Shown here one piece after another: positions 41,995 through 48,595 of a stretch of 48,595 nt of DNA (the stretch's first letter is position 1; each line of letters opens with the position of its first letter). The notes beneath the pieces are model-generated. The model was not told the origin of the DNA. It ran no database searches and saw only the letters and a list, made by a program, of their open reading frames with translations. Made by a program: the position numbers and the translations under genes. Origin of the DNA: Bacteroidota bacterium. GTDB taxonomy: Bacteria; Bacteroidota; Bacteroidia; Chitinophagales; LD1. Location: positions 1 through 48,595 of the forward strand of contig CANJRM010000015.1 in the NCBI GenBank assembly GCA_947476645.1, written 5' to 3'.

Positions 41995-43019
41995 TAGTTG
42001 AATAGAAGTGTTTGCGGTTTGTTGCACGACATATTTTTGCAAGGGAAATCACAAGTCTTCATGATTTTAGAAATCTCTGTTGAACGCTTAGTGGAAAGTA
42101 TTTCAATAATGTCTTGCTTGGCAATGTTACCCAATGGTTGTTTGGCCAATGGAATTCTACGGTGGTCAAAACATTTTACAACATCACCGTTTGGATAAAC
42201 GCAAATGTTTTTTCGTGCTGCACATGGTGTGTCATTATCGTAATTTACTTTTTCGGTTGTTGTTGGATTGCGCCAATTGTAAGCACCGAAGTCCTGATAG
42301 AATTGTGTGTTGTGTTGAATACCTTGTTGCTTACACCACTCAATTACTTTTGGAATTTCTTCTGCTGATTCTTTTGAAAGCACTGATTGAATTCTAAGTT
42401 GGTCGCCTAAAATTTCTTTTGCAAGCATAATCTTAGGCATTACAATGTCAAAATTTATTTTGCCTCTGAACTCATTCCATTTTTCTCTCTCAACTGAATC
42501 AACTGAAATTACAAGTATGTGTCCAAGCTGTTTGTATCTCGTTAAAAATTCCTCGTCAAGAAATCTTGCGTTTGAAACTATTACCATTGGAACATCTAAC
42601 TTCTTTGCTTCTTCGGCTATGAGCATTACATCTCTTTTGAAAAGTAGCGGTTCGCCTCCGGTCAATGTAACTTGATATAAATTGTGATGAAGTCTTTTTA
42701 AGCAAGTGATAAAATGCTCAATCATTAAATGTTGGTCTCTCGGTTCTGGCTTTTCCCAAATTCCACATTTGGGGCAACGGTCATTACATGCGTTTGTAAT
42801 CATGTAAATAAGTTCGTTGCCTTTCACTCCGTAAAATCTTCTGATTGGAGTTTTATACCACCTGTAAATACTCCACTCAATTGTCTTGAGCAAAACCATA
42901 GGAGCAACTAAGAGAGGATTCTTCACTCTCTTTGCGAATGGTCGCATCTCTCCAAGGTAATCACCGATTACATGAGTAACTCCTTGCTTGTTTTTTTTAA
43001 GACTGTATATTAGACTCAT
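41994..43019 (-). CDS. Radical SAM enzyme with SPASM-like C-terminus
   Basis: A 341-residue protein. The 4Fe-4S motif CNDRCPKC lies at residues 78-85, followed by the GGEPLL and VISVDS strands of the TIM barrel. The C-terminal part holds further Cys residues (CAARKNICVYPNGDVVKCFDH, then CDFPCKNMSC), as in SPASM or twitch domains for auxiliary clusters. The N-terminal 60 residues are hydrophobic and basic (MVLLKTIEWSIYRWYK), perhaps a membrane-associated helix. Its start overlaps the upstream GT2 gene by 23 bases, and it runs into the kinase gene. Confidence 0.9.
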   Translation of the reverse strand: MSLIYSLKKNKQGVTHVIGDYLGEMRPFAKRVKNPLLVAPMVLLKTIEWSIYRWYKTPIRRFYGVKGNELIYMITNACNDRCPKCGIWEKPEPRDQHLMIEHFITCLKRLHHNLYQVTLTGGEPLLFKRDVMLIAEEAKKLDVPMVIVSNARFLDEEFLTRYKQLGHILVISVDSVEREKWNEFRGKINFDIVMPKIMLAKEILGDQLRIQSVLSKESAEEIPKVIEWCKQQGIQHNTQFYQDFGAYNWRNPTTTEKVNYDNDTPCAARKNICVYPNGDVVKCFDHRRIPLAKQPLGNIAKQDIIEILSTKRSTEISKIMKTCDFPCKNMSCNKPQTLLFN

Positions 43020-43770
43020 GGATGTTTCCTTTATAAATTGATTCTGATGCGTCCCACATTAAAACGGTGTGTCCCTCGTAAACGGTGGCACTTGAACTTT
43101 TATACTTCTTAAACAACTTCATAAACTTGTTGAAACCTGAAATAGAATTTTTGTAACCGTAGTCGTGCCACAACTTTGCTTCAGGGCAAAAGCCAATTTT
43201 ATATTTGCTACGCATACGCAAACACAAATCAACATCTTCACCTGCTGCTGTCGGAAATCTTTCGTCAAAACCGAACTGCTCAACAACAAAAGATTTGATT
43301 CCGAAATTTAATGAAGGCATATACCACAACTCTTTTCTGTCGGGGAGTAACCACTTGCCTGCAAGTGTTCCGTTAATGTCGTGGTAATAATCAAGAAGCG
43401 TTTTGCCCCACGAATAAGTCATTCCTCCAACTGCACCGAAATCGGATTGCATAAGGAACGAAGTCATTTTTTCATTCCACTCTTTATCTAAAATACAATC
43501 GTGGTCGGTGAACAAAAGACAATCAGCACCTGCGGTGCTGATTGCTTTTTCTATTCCGATGTTTCTTGCTCTTGCAGGTCCACCGTTTTCGTCTAATGCT
43601 GTGAAGTCAACGAAGTCGTGTTTGAGTTTATACTTTAATGGGCTTGCATCGTCAATGAGATAAACCTTGTCAAAGCGTTGCGTTTGATTTTGCACGCTGT
43701 CAAGCAACCTGTCAAGACAGTTAATGTCCCACTGTGTTTTGATGTAACAAGGAATAATTAAGGCGGTCAT
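42997..43770 (-). CDS. Family 2 glycosyltransferase (GT-A fold)
   Basis: A 257-residue cytoplasmic glycosyltransferase. It has an IPCYIK start, LIDDASP (nucleotide-sugar site), NGGPARARNIGI, the metal-binding LLFTDHDC (Asp89/His90/Asp91) and the catalytic-loop TAAGEDVDLCLRMR. It has no membrane segment of its own. It overlaps the radical SAM gene by 23 bases. Alone it could be a surface-polysaccharide enzyme, but its tight coupling to a kinase and a radical SAM gene suggests it modifies a specific target in this operon. Confidence 0.9.
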   Translation of the reverse strand: MTALIIPCYIKTQWDINCLDRLLDSVQNQTQRFDKVYLIDDASPLKYKLKHDFVDFTALDENGGPARARNIGIEKAISTAGADCLLFTDHDCILDKEWNEKMTSFLMQSDFGAVGGMTYSWGKTLLDYYHDINGTLAGKWLLPDRKELWYMPSLNFGIKSFVVEQFGFDERFPTAAGEDVDLCLRMRSKYKIGFCPEAKLWHDYGYKNSISGFNKFMKLFKKYKSSSATVYEGHTVLMWDASESIYKGNIHESNIQS

Positions 43771-43803
43771 TTTACCGTTGTTTTATTCGCAATAATGTTC
43801 ATG

Positions 43804-45744
43804 TCATGTCCATAAACTAATGTTGCCCTTTAATTTTTGCAAATATTTTCTGTAACTGCTTTTCCTTCTTTTAAAAATCCAGGTCACAATCTTTTTGTAT
43901 TTGAGTAAGGGAAAGAGGTCAGAAATTATCAAGCAACATAATCCAATAATGTCTGCAACACTGTCGGTTAAATTTGTAACACTTATACTTAGTTTGTAAA
44001 TAGAATAACCCGTTGCAGAAACAAGTCCCAACAGTAAAACATGAAAGAGAATTAGAAACGAATAAAATTCAAACCATGCCAAAGCCTTTGCTGGTCTTTT
44101 CTTTTTTACCCACTCTGCCGCATCTCTTTTTCTAAGTTCTTCTTTTGCAAGTTCACCCTCTTCAACTTTTCGCAGCAAGACGCTTTTTTCTTGTAAATGC
44201 TTTTCAATGTTGTCATCGTTTAAGAAAGCTAACGATTCGTCAATTATGGCTGGGGTAATATCTTCTGGTTTGATTGCCCTCTCTCTTAAATCATAGTTTA
44301 ATGAAATAGCTTGTTCCTTAGTTATTTCTCCTCGCTTAAATTTTTCGGTGAGTCTTGTGTACTCTTTTGAAACAGTATGTTTCAATTGTGTGGAAAGGAC
44401 AATTTGTGCTTTCGTGATAATGTCAAAAGACTTGGGAAGATTTGCTTTGTCGCTAAATCCTTTTTTGAGTTTAAACCAAAATTTATCAGTGATAAAATCA
44501 ATGCCAGTCGCAAATGGAATATCTCTTTCATTTATTTTGACTGCGTTGTTGTGAGCCAAAAAATGGGCAACATAGTTACCTGATAATAGAATAAAACCAG
44601 TCCGTTCAAAACCATTACTGCTCACTCCCTTTCTTAGAGCATTTATCTTTGTGTAAAGTTTTAGATAGTGGATACATTCTTCCTCGTCAAAATATTTGTT
44701 TCTTTCTGCTGATTGCTTCCTTAAACTTTCTAAAACTTTTTCTCCTTCGACTATGTAAACGTGGTTTTTGTAGTAGTCAACTCTTTCTTCTTGGTTAATT
44801 CCTTTATACTTTAACTCTTGAAAAAATTTTGACTTCTTAGCTAAAATTTCACTTGGTGTTTTGCACCCGTTCACGATTGATTGCATTGCTGTTTTTGCAG
44901 GATTAAGGTTGGTTTGTCCTTCTACAATTTTTTCACCTACATAGAAAAAGCCATCTACCTCTGATTTTGTTTCATCAAAATATTTTAGTTCAATTTTCTT
45001 TTTCCCTCCTTTATTCTTGCTGCTTTGATTTATGTCATGAACCAACTTGAAGAAATCATCAAATATTTCAGAATACAGAATACCATTATAGCCAACGGCA
45101 TTGAACAAATGCTCGGTGTCAAGAAAGATTGTCATTTCGGAATTCCAAGTTCCTAAGTCATTGAGGTCTGCTGTGTATCTAATACCTGTATAAAGTATCA
45201 AACCCTCCTTGATAGCGTTTAACCTTTCCGTGAAATGAGGTTCGGATTGTTTTTCAATTATGAAAAAACTTATGTATTGCAAATACTTGTCTGAAACATT
45301 ATCATCAAGAAGGTAGGCGTTGAAATTGGAATTTAATTCCGCTCTTTCATTTTCGTTTAGTTTCTTTTCTTGTTTTGATTCCATGTATGAAACCAAATCT
45401 TCAAAAGTATTGGAATAGTTAGTTTGAGCTTGAGTAAACTCAATTGTCAATTTATCTTCTTTCTTTATCTCTTCGGATGTTACAGTATAAATGCCATTCT
45501 CAAATGATAAGACTCCGTCTCGTTTTAAACGGTTTTTTAAAACAGATTTAATAACTCCATCAGGTAGTTTGAAATCAAAGGTCTTTTCTAAAAGTTGCGA
45601 AACATCAGATGCGTTGAATGTCCATTTAGCTTCTGAAACAATTGCCGCTTTAATAAACTCACCAATGACATCATAAATGTCCTTTTTATTGTCGTAGAGT
45701 TCACTGAAAAGTGCAACTGAAGCAAGTATTTTATTCTCTTTCAT
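43804..45744 (-). CDS. Large membrane protein with a PIN-like region, first gene of operon
   Basis: A 646-residue protein of no family I can name. Residues 45-90 look like a winged helix (LLEKTFDFKLP, then FENGIYTVTS). Residues about 200-265 read TIFLDTEHLFNAVGY, then DDFFKLVHDI, then FDETKSEVDGFFYVG, with acidic residues spaced as in PIN nucleases (Asp209, Asp257, Glu258). The C-terminal 90 residues have two or three transmembrane helices, with a basic tail. It is 33 bases upstream of the GT2 gene. It may be a membrane-tethered nuclease; that is inference. Confidence 0.75.
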   Translation of the reverse strand: MKENKILASVALFSELYDNKKDIYDVIGEFIKAAIVSEAKWTFNASDVSQLLEKTFDFKLPDGVIKSVLKNRLKRDGVLSFENGIYTVTSEEIKKEDKLTIEFTQAQTNYSNTFEDLVSYMESKQEKKLNENERAELNSNFNAYLLDDNVSDKYLQYISFFIIEKQSEPHFTERLNAIKEGLILYTGIRYTADLNDLGTWNSEMTIFLDTEHLFNAVGYNGILYSEIFDDFFKLVHDINQSSKNKGGKKKIELKYFDETKSEVDGFFYVGEKIVEGQTNLNPAKTAMQSIVNGCKTPSEILAKKSKFFQELKYKGINQEERVDYYKNHVYIVEGEKVLESLRKQSAERNKYFDEEECIHYLKLYTKINALRKGVSSNGFERTGFILLSGNYVAHFLAHNNAVKINERDIPFATGIDFITDKFWFKLKKGFSDKANLPKSFDIITKAQIVLSTQLKHTVSKEYTRLTEKFKRGEITKEQAISLNYDLRERAIKPEDITPAIIDESLAFLNDDNIEKHLQEKSVLLRKVEEGELAKEELRKRDAAEWVKKKRPAKALAWFEFYSFLILFHVLLLGLVSATGYSIYKLSISVTNLTDSVADIIGLCCLIISDLFPLLKYKKIVTWIFKRRKSSYRKYLQKLKGNISLWT

Positions 45745-45955
45745 GTTATGATTTCAATTGTCGATTTTATTTTTAAAAATGTTCGTTCAATGCACGTCAG
45801 TTCAAAGTTAGAACTTTCCTCAACGGTTGTAGCTAACATTCTAATATAGTTACTAAACTAAAATTTATGAAGGTATTCAAATAACAACGACTGCTTCGTG
45901 AAGCGCAAGACAGACTATATTAAGAGAAGCTTACCCTAATTCTCCCTGAAGTCAT

Positions 45956-46039
45956 TTAAAATATCAGCCTGACTTCCCTAACTTGCGGCTCCATACGTTT
46001 CAACTCCGGCAATGACACAACGAGCTTCATCTTCAACAA
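45956..46039 (-). pseudogene. Remnant of a short gene 3' end
   Basis: In the minus strand the sequence reads MKLVVSLPELKRMEPQVRE, then VRLIF and a stop. The same peptide, with conservative changes (Met/Leu, Arg/Lys, Ile/Leu, Phe/Tyr), ends the open frame at the right edge (48487-48595). The frame here has no proper start and is cut after a few codons upstream by a stop. So it is a copied tail of that gene. Confidence 0.6.
45972..46039. repeat. 68-bp direct repeat, left copy
   Basis: This copy matches 48503-48570 at 65 of 68 positions by my alignment. The two copies bracket a 2.46 kb unit with four genes (46100-48470). The three differences fall at sites that are synonymous or conservative in the minus-strand reading. 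Confidence 0.85.
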
Positions 46040-46099
46040 ACGTTAGTGGGTGGTAAAATCCAAACTAAGAGGATATTTTAGTCTCTTACACTGAGGAGA

Positions 46100-47188
46100 A
46101 TGAAACCAATAAAATTTACAAGAAACGAACTTTACAATTTAGTATGGCGGGAATCGCTGCCGTCACTTTCGAAAAAATACGACATTACTTATAGTGATTT
46201 GCGAAAGACGTGTGTTGCCATGAATATTCCTTTGCCGAAGGCTGGTTACTGGCAAAACCTGTGGTTGGGAAAACAGGTGCCGGTTGAGCCGCTGCCCGAA
46301 ACGTCTACTGGTCAACAGGAAGCAACTTTAAATTTTTTGGAAGAAGGTGATGAGCGCACAGTGAAGAGTAAGGCAGCAGCAAAAATACAGAAGGAAAAGA
46401 TAGAGGAAGACCCGAAGTTGAACTTTACAGTTCCAAGTAAAATTTCCAAACCAGATGCTTTAGTAGAAGCCGCAAGAAAAGACTTGCTGAATAAAAAATC
46501 TTGGGGTTTCGGACATGGTGCCGGCTTGGTTATGTGCTCAGGTAACATCTTTGATATTAGCGTCTCACCACAAAATGTTGGTCGCGCCCTTAGGTTTATG
46601 GATGCTTTTATTAAACTATTAAAAAGCCGCAGCAACAGTATAATTACAGAACACGGAAAGACTTACGCAGTGGTTGAAGGAGAAAAAGTAAAAATTAGCA
46701 TTAAGGAGAAATCTAAGCGTTTTGTAATTAAGGAGACCAGTGGATATGAAAACTCGGAATATAAGCCGACCGGTGTTATGTCCTTTAAGATGGTAATATT
46801 CTATAAAGACACTGAGTGGAAAGATGGTAAGCACTCTTTAGAAGACCAGCTTTCTCTAATTGTTTCTACGATGGAGGTTAAAGCAAGGGAGCATAAGCAA
46901 GAAATGTTGCGTTGGGAAAAAGAAAGGGAGAAAGATGCAGAAGAAAGACGACTCATCCGTGAACGGGAAGAGCGAAAGGCAAAGGAACTGGCCGCCTTTA
47001 AACGTTTATTAGATGAGGCTCAAGAATGGCATCGTGTCGCCATACTCAGGGAATACATTGATAAAGTGGAGGCGAGGGCTATTGCAAAAAGTGGAGCCTC
47101 CGAAGACTTGAAAACTTGGTTATCGTGGGCGCGAGGAATGGCAGACGCACATGACCCTCTGAATAATGACTATAAACCTTATTTTTAG
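46100..47188 (+). CDS. Hypothetical protein with N-terminal HTH, mobile-element type
   Basis: A 362-residue protein. The first 55 residues carry a helix-turn-helix-like unit common to an uncharacterised family found in many islands: FTRNELYNLVWRESLPSLSK, then DLRKTCVAMNIPLPKAGYW. The middle has a long region with beta segments; the C-terminal 100 residues are a charged coiled coil (EKEREKDAEERRLIRERE) ending with SWARGMADAHDPL, also typical for that family. A DNA-binding role is likely; the target is unknown. It is the first gene in the repeat-flanked cassette. Confidence 0.75.
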   Translation: MKPIKFTRNELYNLVWRESLPSLSKKYDITYSDLRKTCVAMNIPLPKAGYWQNLWLGKQVPVEPLPETSTGQQEATLNFLEEGDERTVKSKAAAKIQKEKIEEDPKLNFTVPSKISKPDALVEAARKDLLNKKSWGFGHGAGLVMCSGNIFDISVSPQNVGRALRFMDAFIKLLKSRSNSIITEHGKTYAVVEGEKVKISIKEKSKRFVIKETSGYENSEYKPTGVMSFKMVIFYKDTEWKDGKHSLEDQLSLIVSTMEVKAREHKQEMLRWEKEREKDAEERRLIREREERKAKELAAFKRLLDEAQEWHRVAILREYIDKVEARAIAKSGASEDLKTWLSWARGMADAHDPLNNDYKPYF

Positions 47189-47218
47189 CGCTGAACATAC
47201 TTCGTTCATTTCGATAAC

Positions 47219-47446
47219 ATGGAAAAAGAAATATTACTTGTAACAACACTTACTGATATTTCAGCGGAAGTTGTCGGTTACACAACTATGAAGGAAATTT
47301 CTCGAGAACCTAAAATGTCATTAACTTGGATACAAGGTGAACAAAAGGGCTCCTTAAAACCTTACGAAATAATTGACATTACGGACAAGTTAATAATTAG
47401 TAAAGCGGGTAAGTCATTCGTGAAACTTTTAGTGGAGTTAGAGTGA
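47219..47446 (+). CDS. Small hypothetical protein
   Basis: 75 residues with no recognised family (MEKEILLVTTLTDISAEVVG). It is beta-rich in the N-terminal half. It lies 30 bases downstream of the HTH gene on the same strand and is likely co-transcribed. There is no signal peptide. Confidence 0.5.
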   Translation: MEKEILLVTTLTDISAEVVGYTTMKEISREPKMSLTWIQGEQKGSLKPYEIIDITDKLIISKAGKSFVKLLVELE

Positions 47447-47509
47447 AATGTACCCCATGATTAGAATTCGTTTTGTTTGATAATTTTAATAGTAGAATTC
47501 AGACTCAAA

Positions 47510-47971
47510 ATGGTGCATCATCTTGTTTCATCTCTTGTTACATTGTCCGGTCAAATTAGCCCATTCTTTGATTTACTAAAGCATTTTGGTTTTACTTTTG
47601 AAACGAGTAGAGTCAGCGATAGCGCAGTTATTCACCAATTAGAGATTGACAAAATTCAACGGACATGGGATGCAAAGAGCGATGTATTGATTAAGCAAAC
47701 AGCTTTTATTCAAACCTATGGTGCCATGGAGTTGGAAAGATTAGACAAGAACATTATTCTTTCTTATCTCTGCGAAAGAAAATTGACCTTCCTGCGTGAA
47801 ATAAGCACTAATTCTTATTTCCCACTGGAAACAAGAACCAATGCTGCAAATGCACAAATTCAGTTATGTACTTATAATCTTGAATTATCGCAATCTTCCC
47901 TTGCTTCCCTTAAAAGCGCCTATAACATTACCTTTGATTTTGGGGATTTTGAGTTCCCCGCATTAAACTAA
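47510..47971 (+). CDS. Hypothetical helical protein
   Basis: About 153 residues from the Met at 47510 (MVHHLVSSLVTLSG); an earlier TTG at 47477 is possible. The protein is mostly helical with several Cys and aromatic residues (YLCERKLTFLREISTN). It stops 4 bases before the next gene, so the two are translationally close and probably function together. No family is known to me. Confidence 0.55.
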   Translation: MVHHLVSSLVTLSGQISPFFDLLKHFGFTFETSRVSDSAVIHQLEIDKIQRTWDAKSDVLIKQTAFIQTYGAMELERLDKNIILSYLCERKLTFLREISTNSYFPLETRTNAANAQIQLCTYNLELSQSSLASLKSAYNITFDFGDFEFPALN

Positions 47972-47975
47972 TTTT

Positions 47976-48470
47976 ATGATACCCCTTTTTATTCTGGGAA
48001 AAATTGCTGCTGCCGTCTTAGCCTTAAATGAGGTTCGGAAAGAAATTTCTACTGCTAAAACAGGCGTACAAACTCGGACCGAAGAGGTAACTAATATGCG
48101 CAATTCTGAGTTGCGGGATTTAGAACAGAATTTACAAAACAAGAATCGTCATCAGCAATTAAAACATCTTTACGAACGAAAGGATTATTTTAAAGGAATT
48201 GCGGATGGATATTTTCGGGAAAAGCAACTACTTTTTAAAAAACTGGATTCTACATACGCACAAATTCGGGAAATAAATGGTTTAAAAAATGACCTCTTTA
48301 AATCAGGACAACATTCGGCCGTTAAAGAGTTAAAGCAAAAAACTGATGAACTATATGCTTTAACTGAAAAGGTCAAGGCTGAGTTCGAAGAATTTGGCGT
48401 TCAAGTAAAAGGATATAATAATATGGTGCAAGAGATTTCATCTCAAATAAGAAGTATCCGGTCTTCATGA
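47976..48470 (+). CDS. Coiled-coil hypothetical protein
   Basis: A 164-residue protein. An N-terminal hydrophobic stretch (IPLFILGKIAAAVLALN) may be a membrane anchor, followed by a long coiled coil (NEVRKEISTAKTGVQTRTEE, ELKQKTDELYALTEKVKAE). It follows the helical protein by 4 bases and ends the cassette just before the right-hand repeat. The function is unknown; a membrane-tethered partner of the preceding protein is possible. Confidence 0.55.
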   Translation: MIPLFILGKIAAAVLALNEVRKEISTAKTGVQTRTEEVTNMRNSELRDLEQNLQNKNRHQQLKHLYERKDYFKGIADGYFREKQLLFKKLDSTYAQIREINGLKNDLFKSGQHSAVKELKQKTDELYALTEKVKAEFEEFGVQVKGYNNMVQEISSQIRSIRSS

Positions 48471-48486
48471 GCTAACGATTAGGCAA

Positions 48487-48595
48487 TCAATACAAGAGCT
48501 TAACTTCTCTAACTTGCGGCTCCAAACGTTTCAACTCCGGCAATGACACAACAAGCTTCATCTTCAACAACTCCATATTACACCGTAAGCGATGT
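48487..48595 (-). CDS. 3' end of a gene (runs off the right edge)
   Basis: The minus-strand frame is open from the window edge to a stop at 48487 and reads MELLKMKLVVSLPELKRLEP, then QVREVKLLY. A possible ATG lies at 48574-48576, but the frame is open further upstream, so the real start is probably beyond the window. The same tail is duplicated at 45956-46039. No family is recognised. The pattern of silent and conservative changes between the two copies supports that this is coding. Confidence 0.5.
   Translation of the reverse strand, partial: HRLRCNMELLKMKLVVSLPELKRLEPQVREVKLLY
48503..48570. repeat. 68-bp direct repeat, right copy
   Basis: The matching copy to 45972-46039. It lies inside the 3' end of the open frame at the right edge, so the cassette seems to have inserted at, or been duplicated with, that gene end, as with elements that target gene 3' ends. 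Confidence 0.85.

Larger units (their letters stand above)
45745..46099. other. Intergenic region holding the left 68-bp direct repeat
   Basis: 355 bases without a complete gene. The divergent start regions of the membrane protein gene and of the gene at 46100 are here. The only distinct feature is the direct repeat at 45972-46039. The rest (45760-45950) is AT-rich with no motif I can support. Confidence 0.6.

Noticed and set aside
12050-48595. Conjugative element (ICE) with transfer genes
   Set aside because: No relaxase, coupling protein or type IV secretion gene is seen in the window; they may lie beyond the right edge.

Overview
The window comes from a Bacteroidota chromosome. Three proteins in the first 12 kb carry type IX secretion (T9SS) C-terminal sorting domains, one has ELK/WxxDGTxxGT repeats, and there are lipoproteins of the kind common in this phylum. 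I cannot assign a genus.

Positions 1-12,050 look like ordinary host chromosome. They hold the 3' part of yebC, two lipoproteins and an M43 metalloprotease, then a run of redox and membrane enzymes (a SRPBCC protein, a FabG-like SDR, an extended SDR, a steroid 5-alpha-reductase-like membrane enzyme, a GT39-type glycosyltransferase), an AraC-type regulator and two T9SS cargo proteins. The second cargo protein is only the C-terminal part of a gene. Its coding sense stops where a large serine recombinase gene ends, at about 12,050-12,065.

From there to the right edge (more than 36 kb) the sequence is a genomic island whose other end lies outside the window. It starts with the serine recombinase, an orphan C5 methyltransferase and a ParB-like protein. 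Next come many small proteins of unknown function mixed with nucleic-acid enzymes: a Cas4-like/DUF2779 nuclease, an EEP-fold phosphodiesterase, a free-standing RNase H1 N-terminal domain and a tyrosine recombinase catalytic domain. A compact PolA-like polymerase follows, with a winged-helix N-terminus and an iteron-like upstream region. A restriction-modification block comes next (Vsr, two C5 methyltransferases, a candidate restriction enzyme, two nuclease-like unknowns), then an S1/P1 nuclease, an HNH endonuclease, island copies of xseAB and aat, and a GIY-YIG protein.

The last third holds a family of small paralogous proteins, a stand-alone caspase/CHAT-like protease, a uracil-DNA-glycosylase-like protein, and a four-gene minus-strand operon with overlapping genes (membrane protein with a PIN-like region, GT2 glycosyltransferase, radical SAM/SPASM enzyme, P-loop kinase). 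The window ends with a 2.5 kb four-gene cassette flanked by 68-bp near-identical direct repeats. No conjugation genes are in view.

The candidates I consider most likely to be new biology are: (1) the winged-helix/PolA-like polymerase with upstream direct repeats, a possible replication module; (2) the radical SAM/GT2/kinase/membrane-protein operon; (3) the small GG-motif protein family, in one case internally duplicated; (4) the direct-repeat-flanked cassette at the right end; (5) the apparent excess of ACCGGT in an island that encodes C5 methyltransferases and a Vsr nuclease. All functional statements rest on reading motifs by eye; no search was run.
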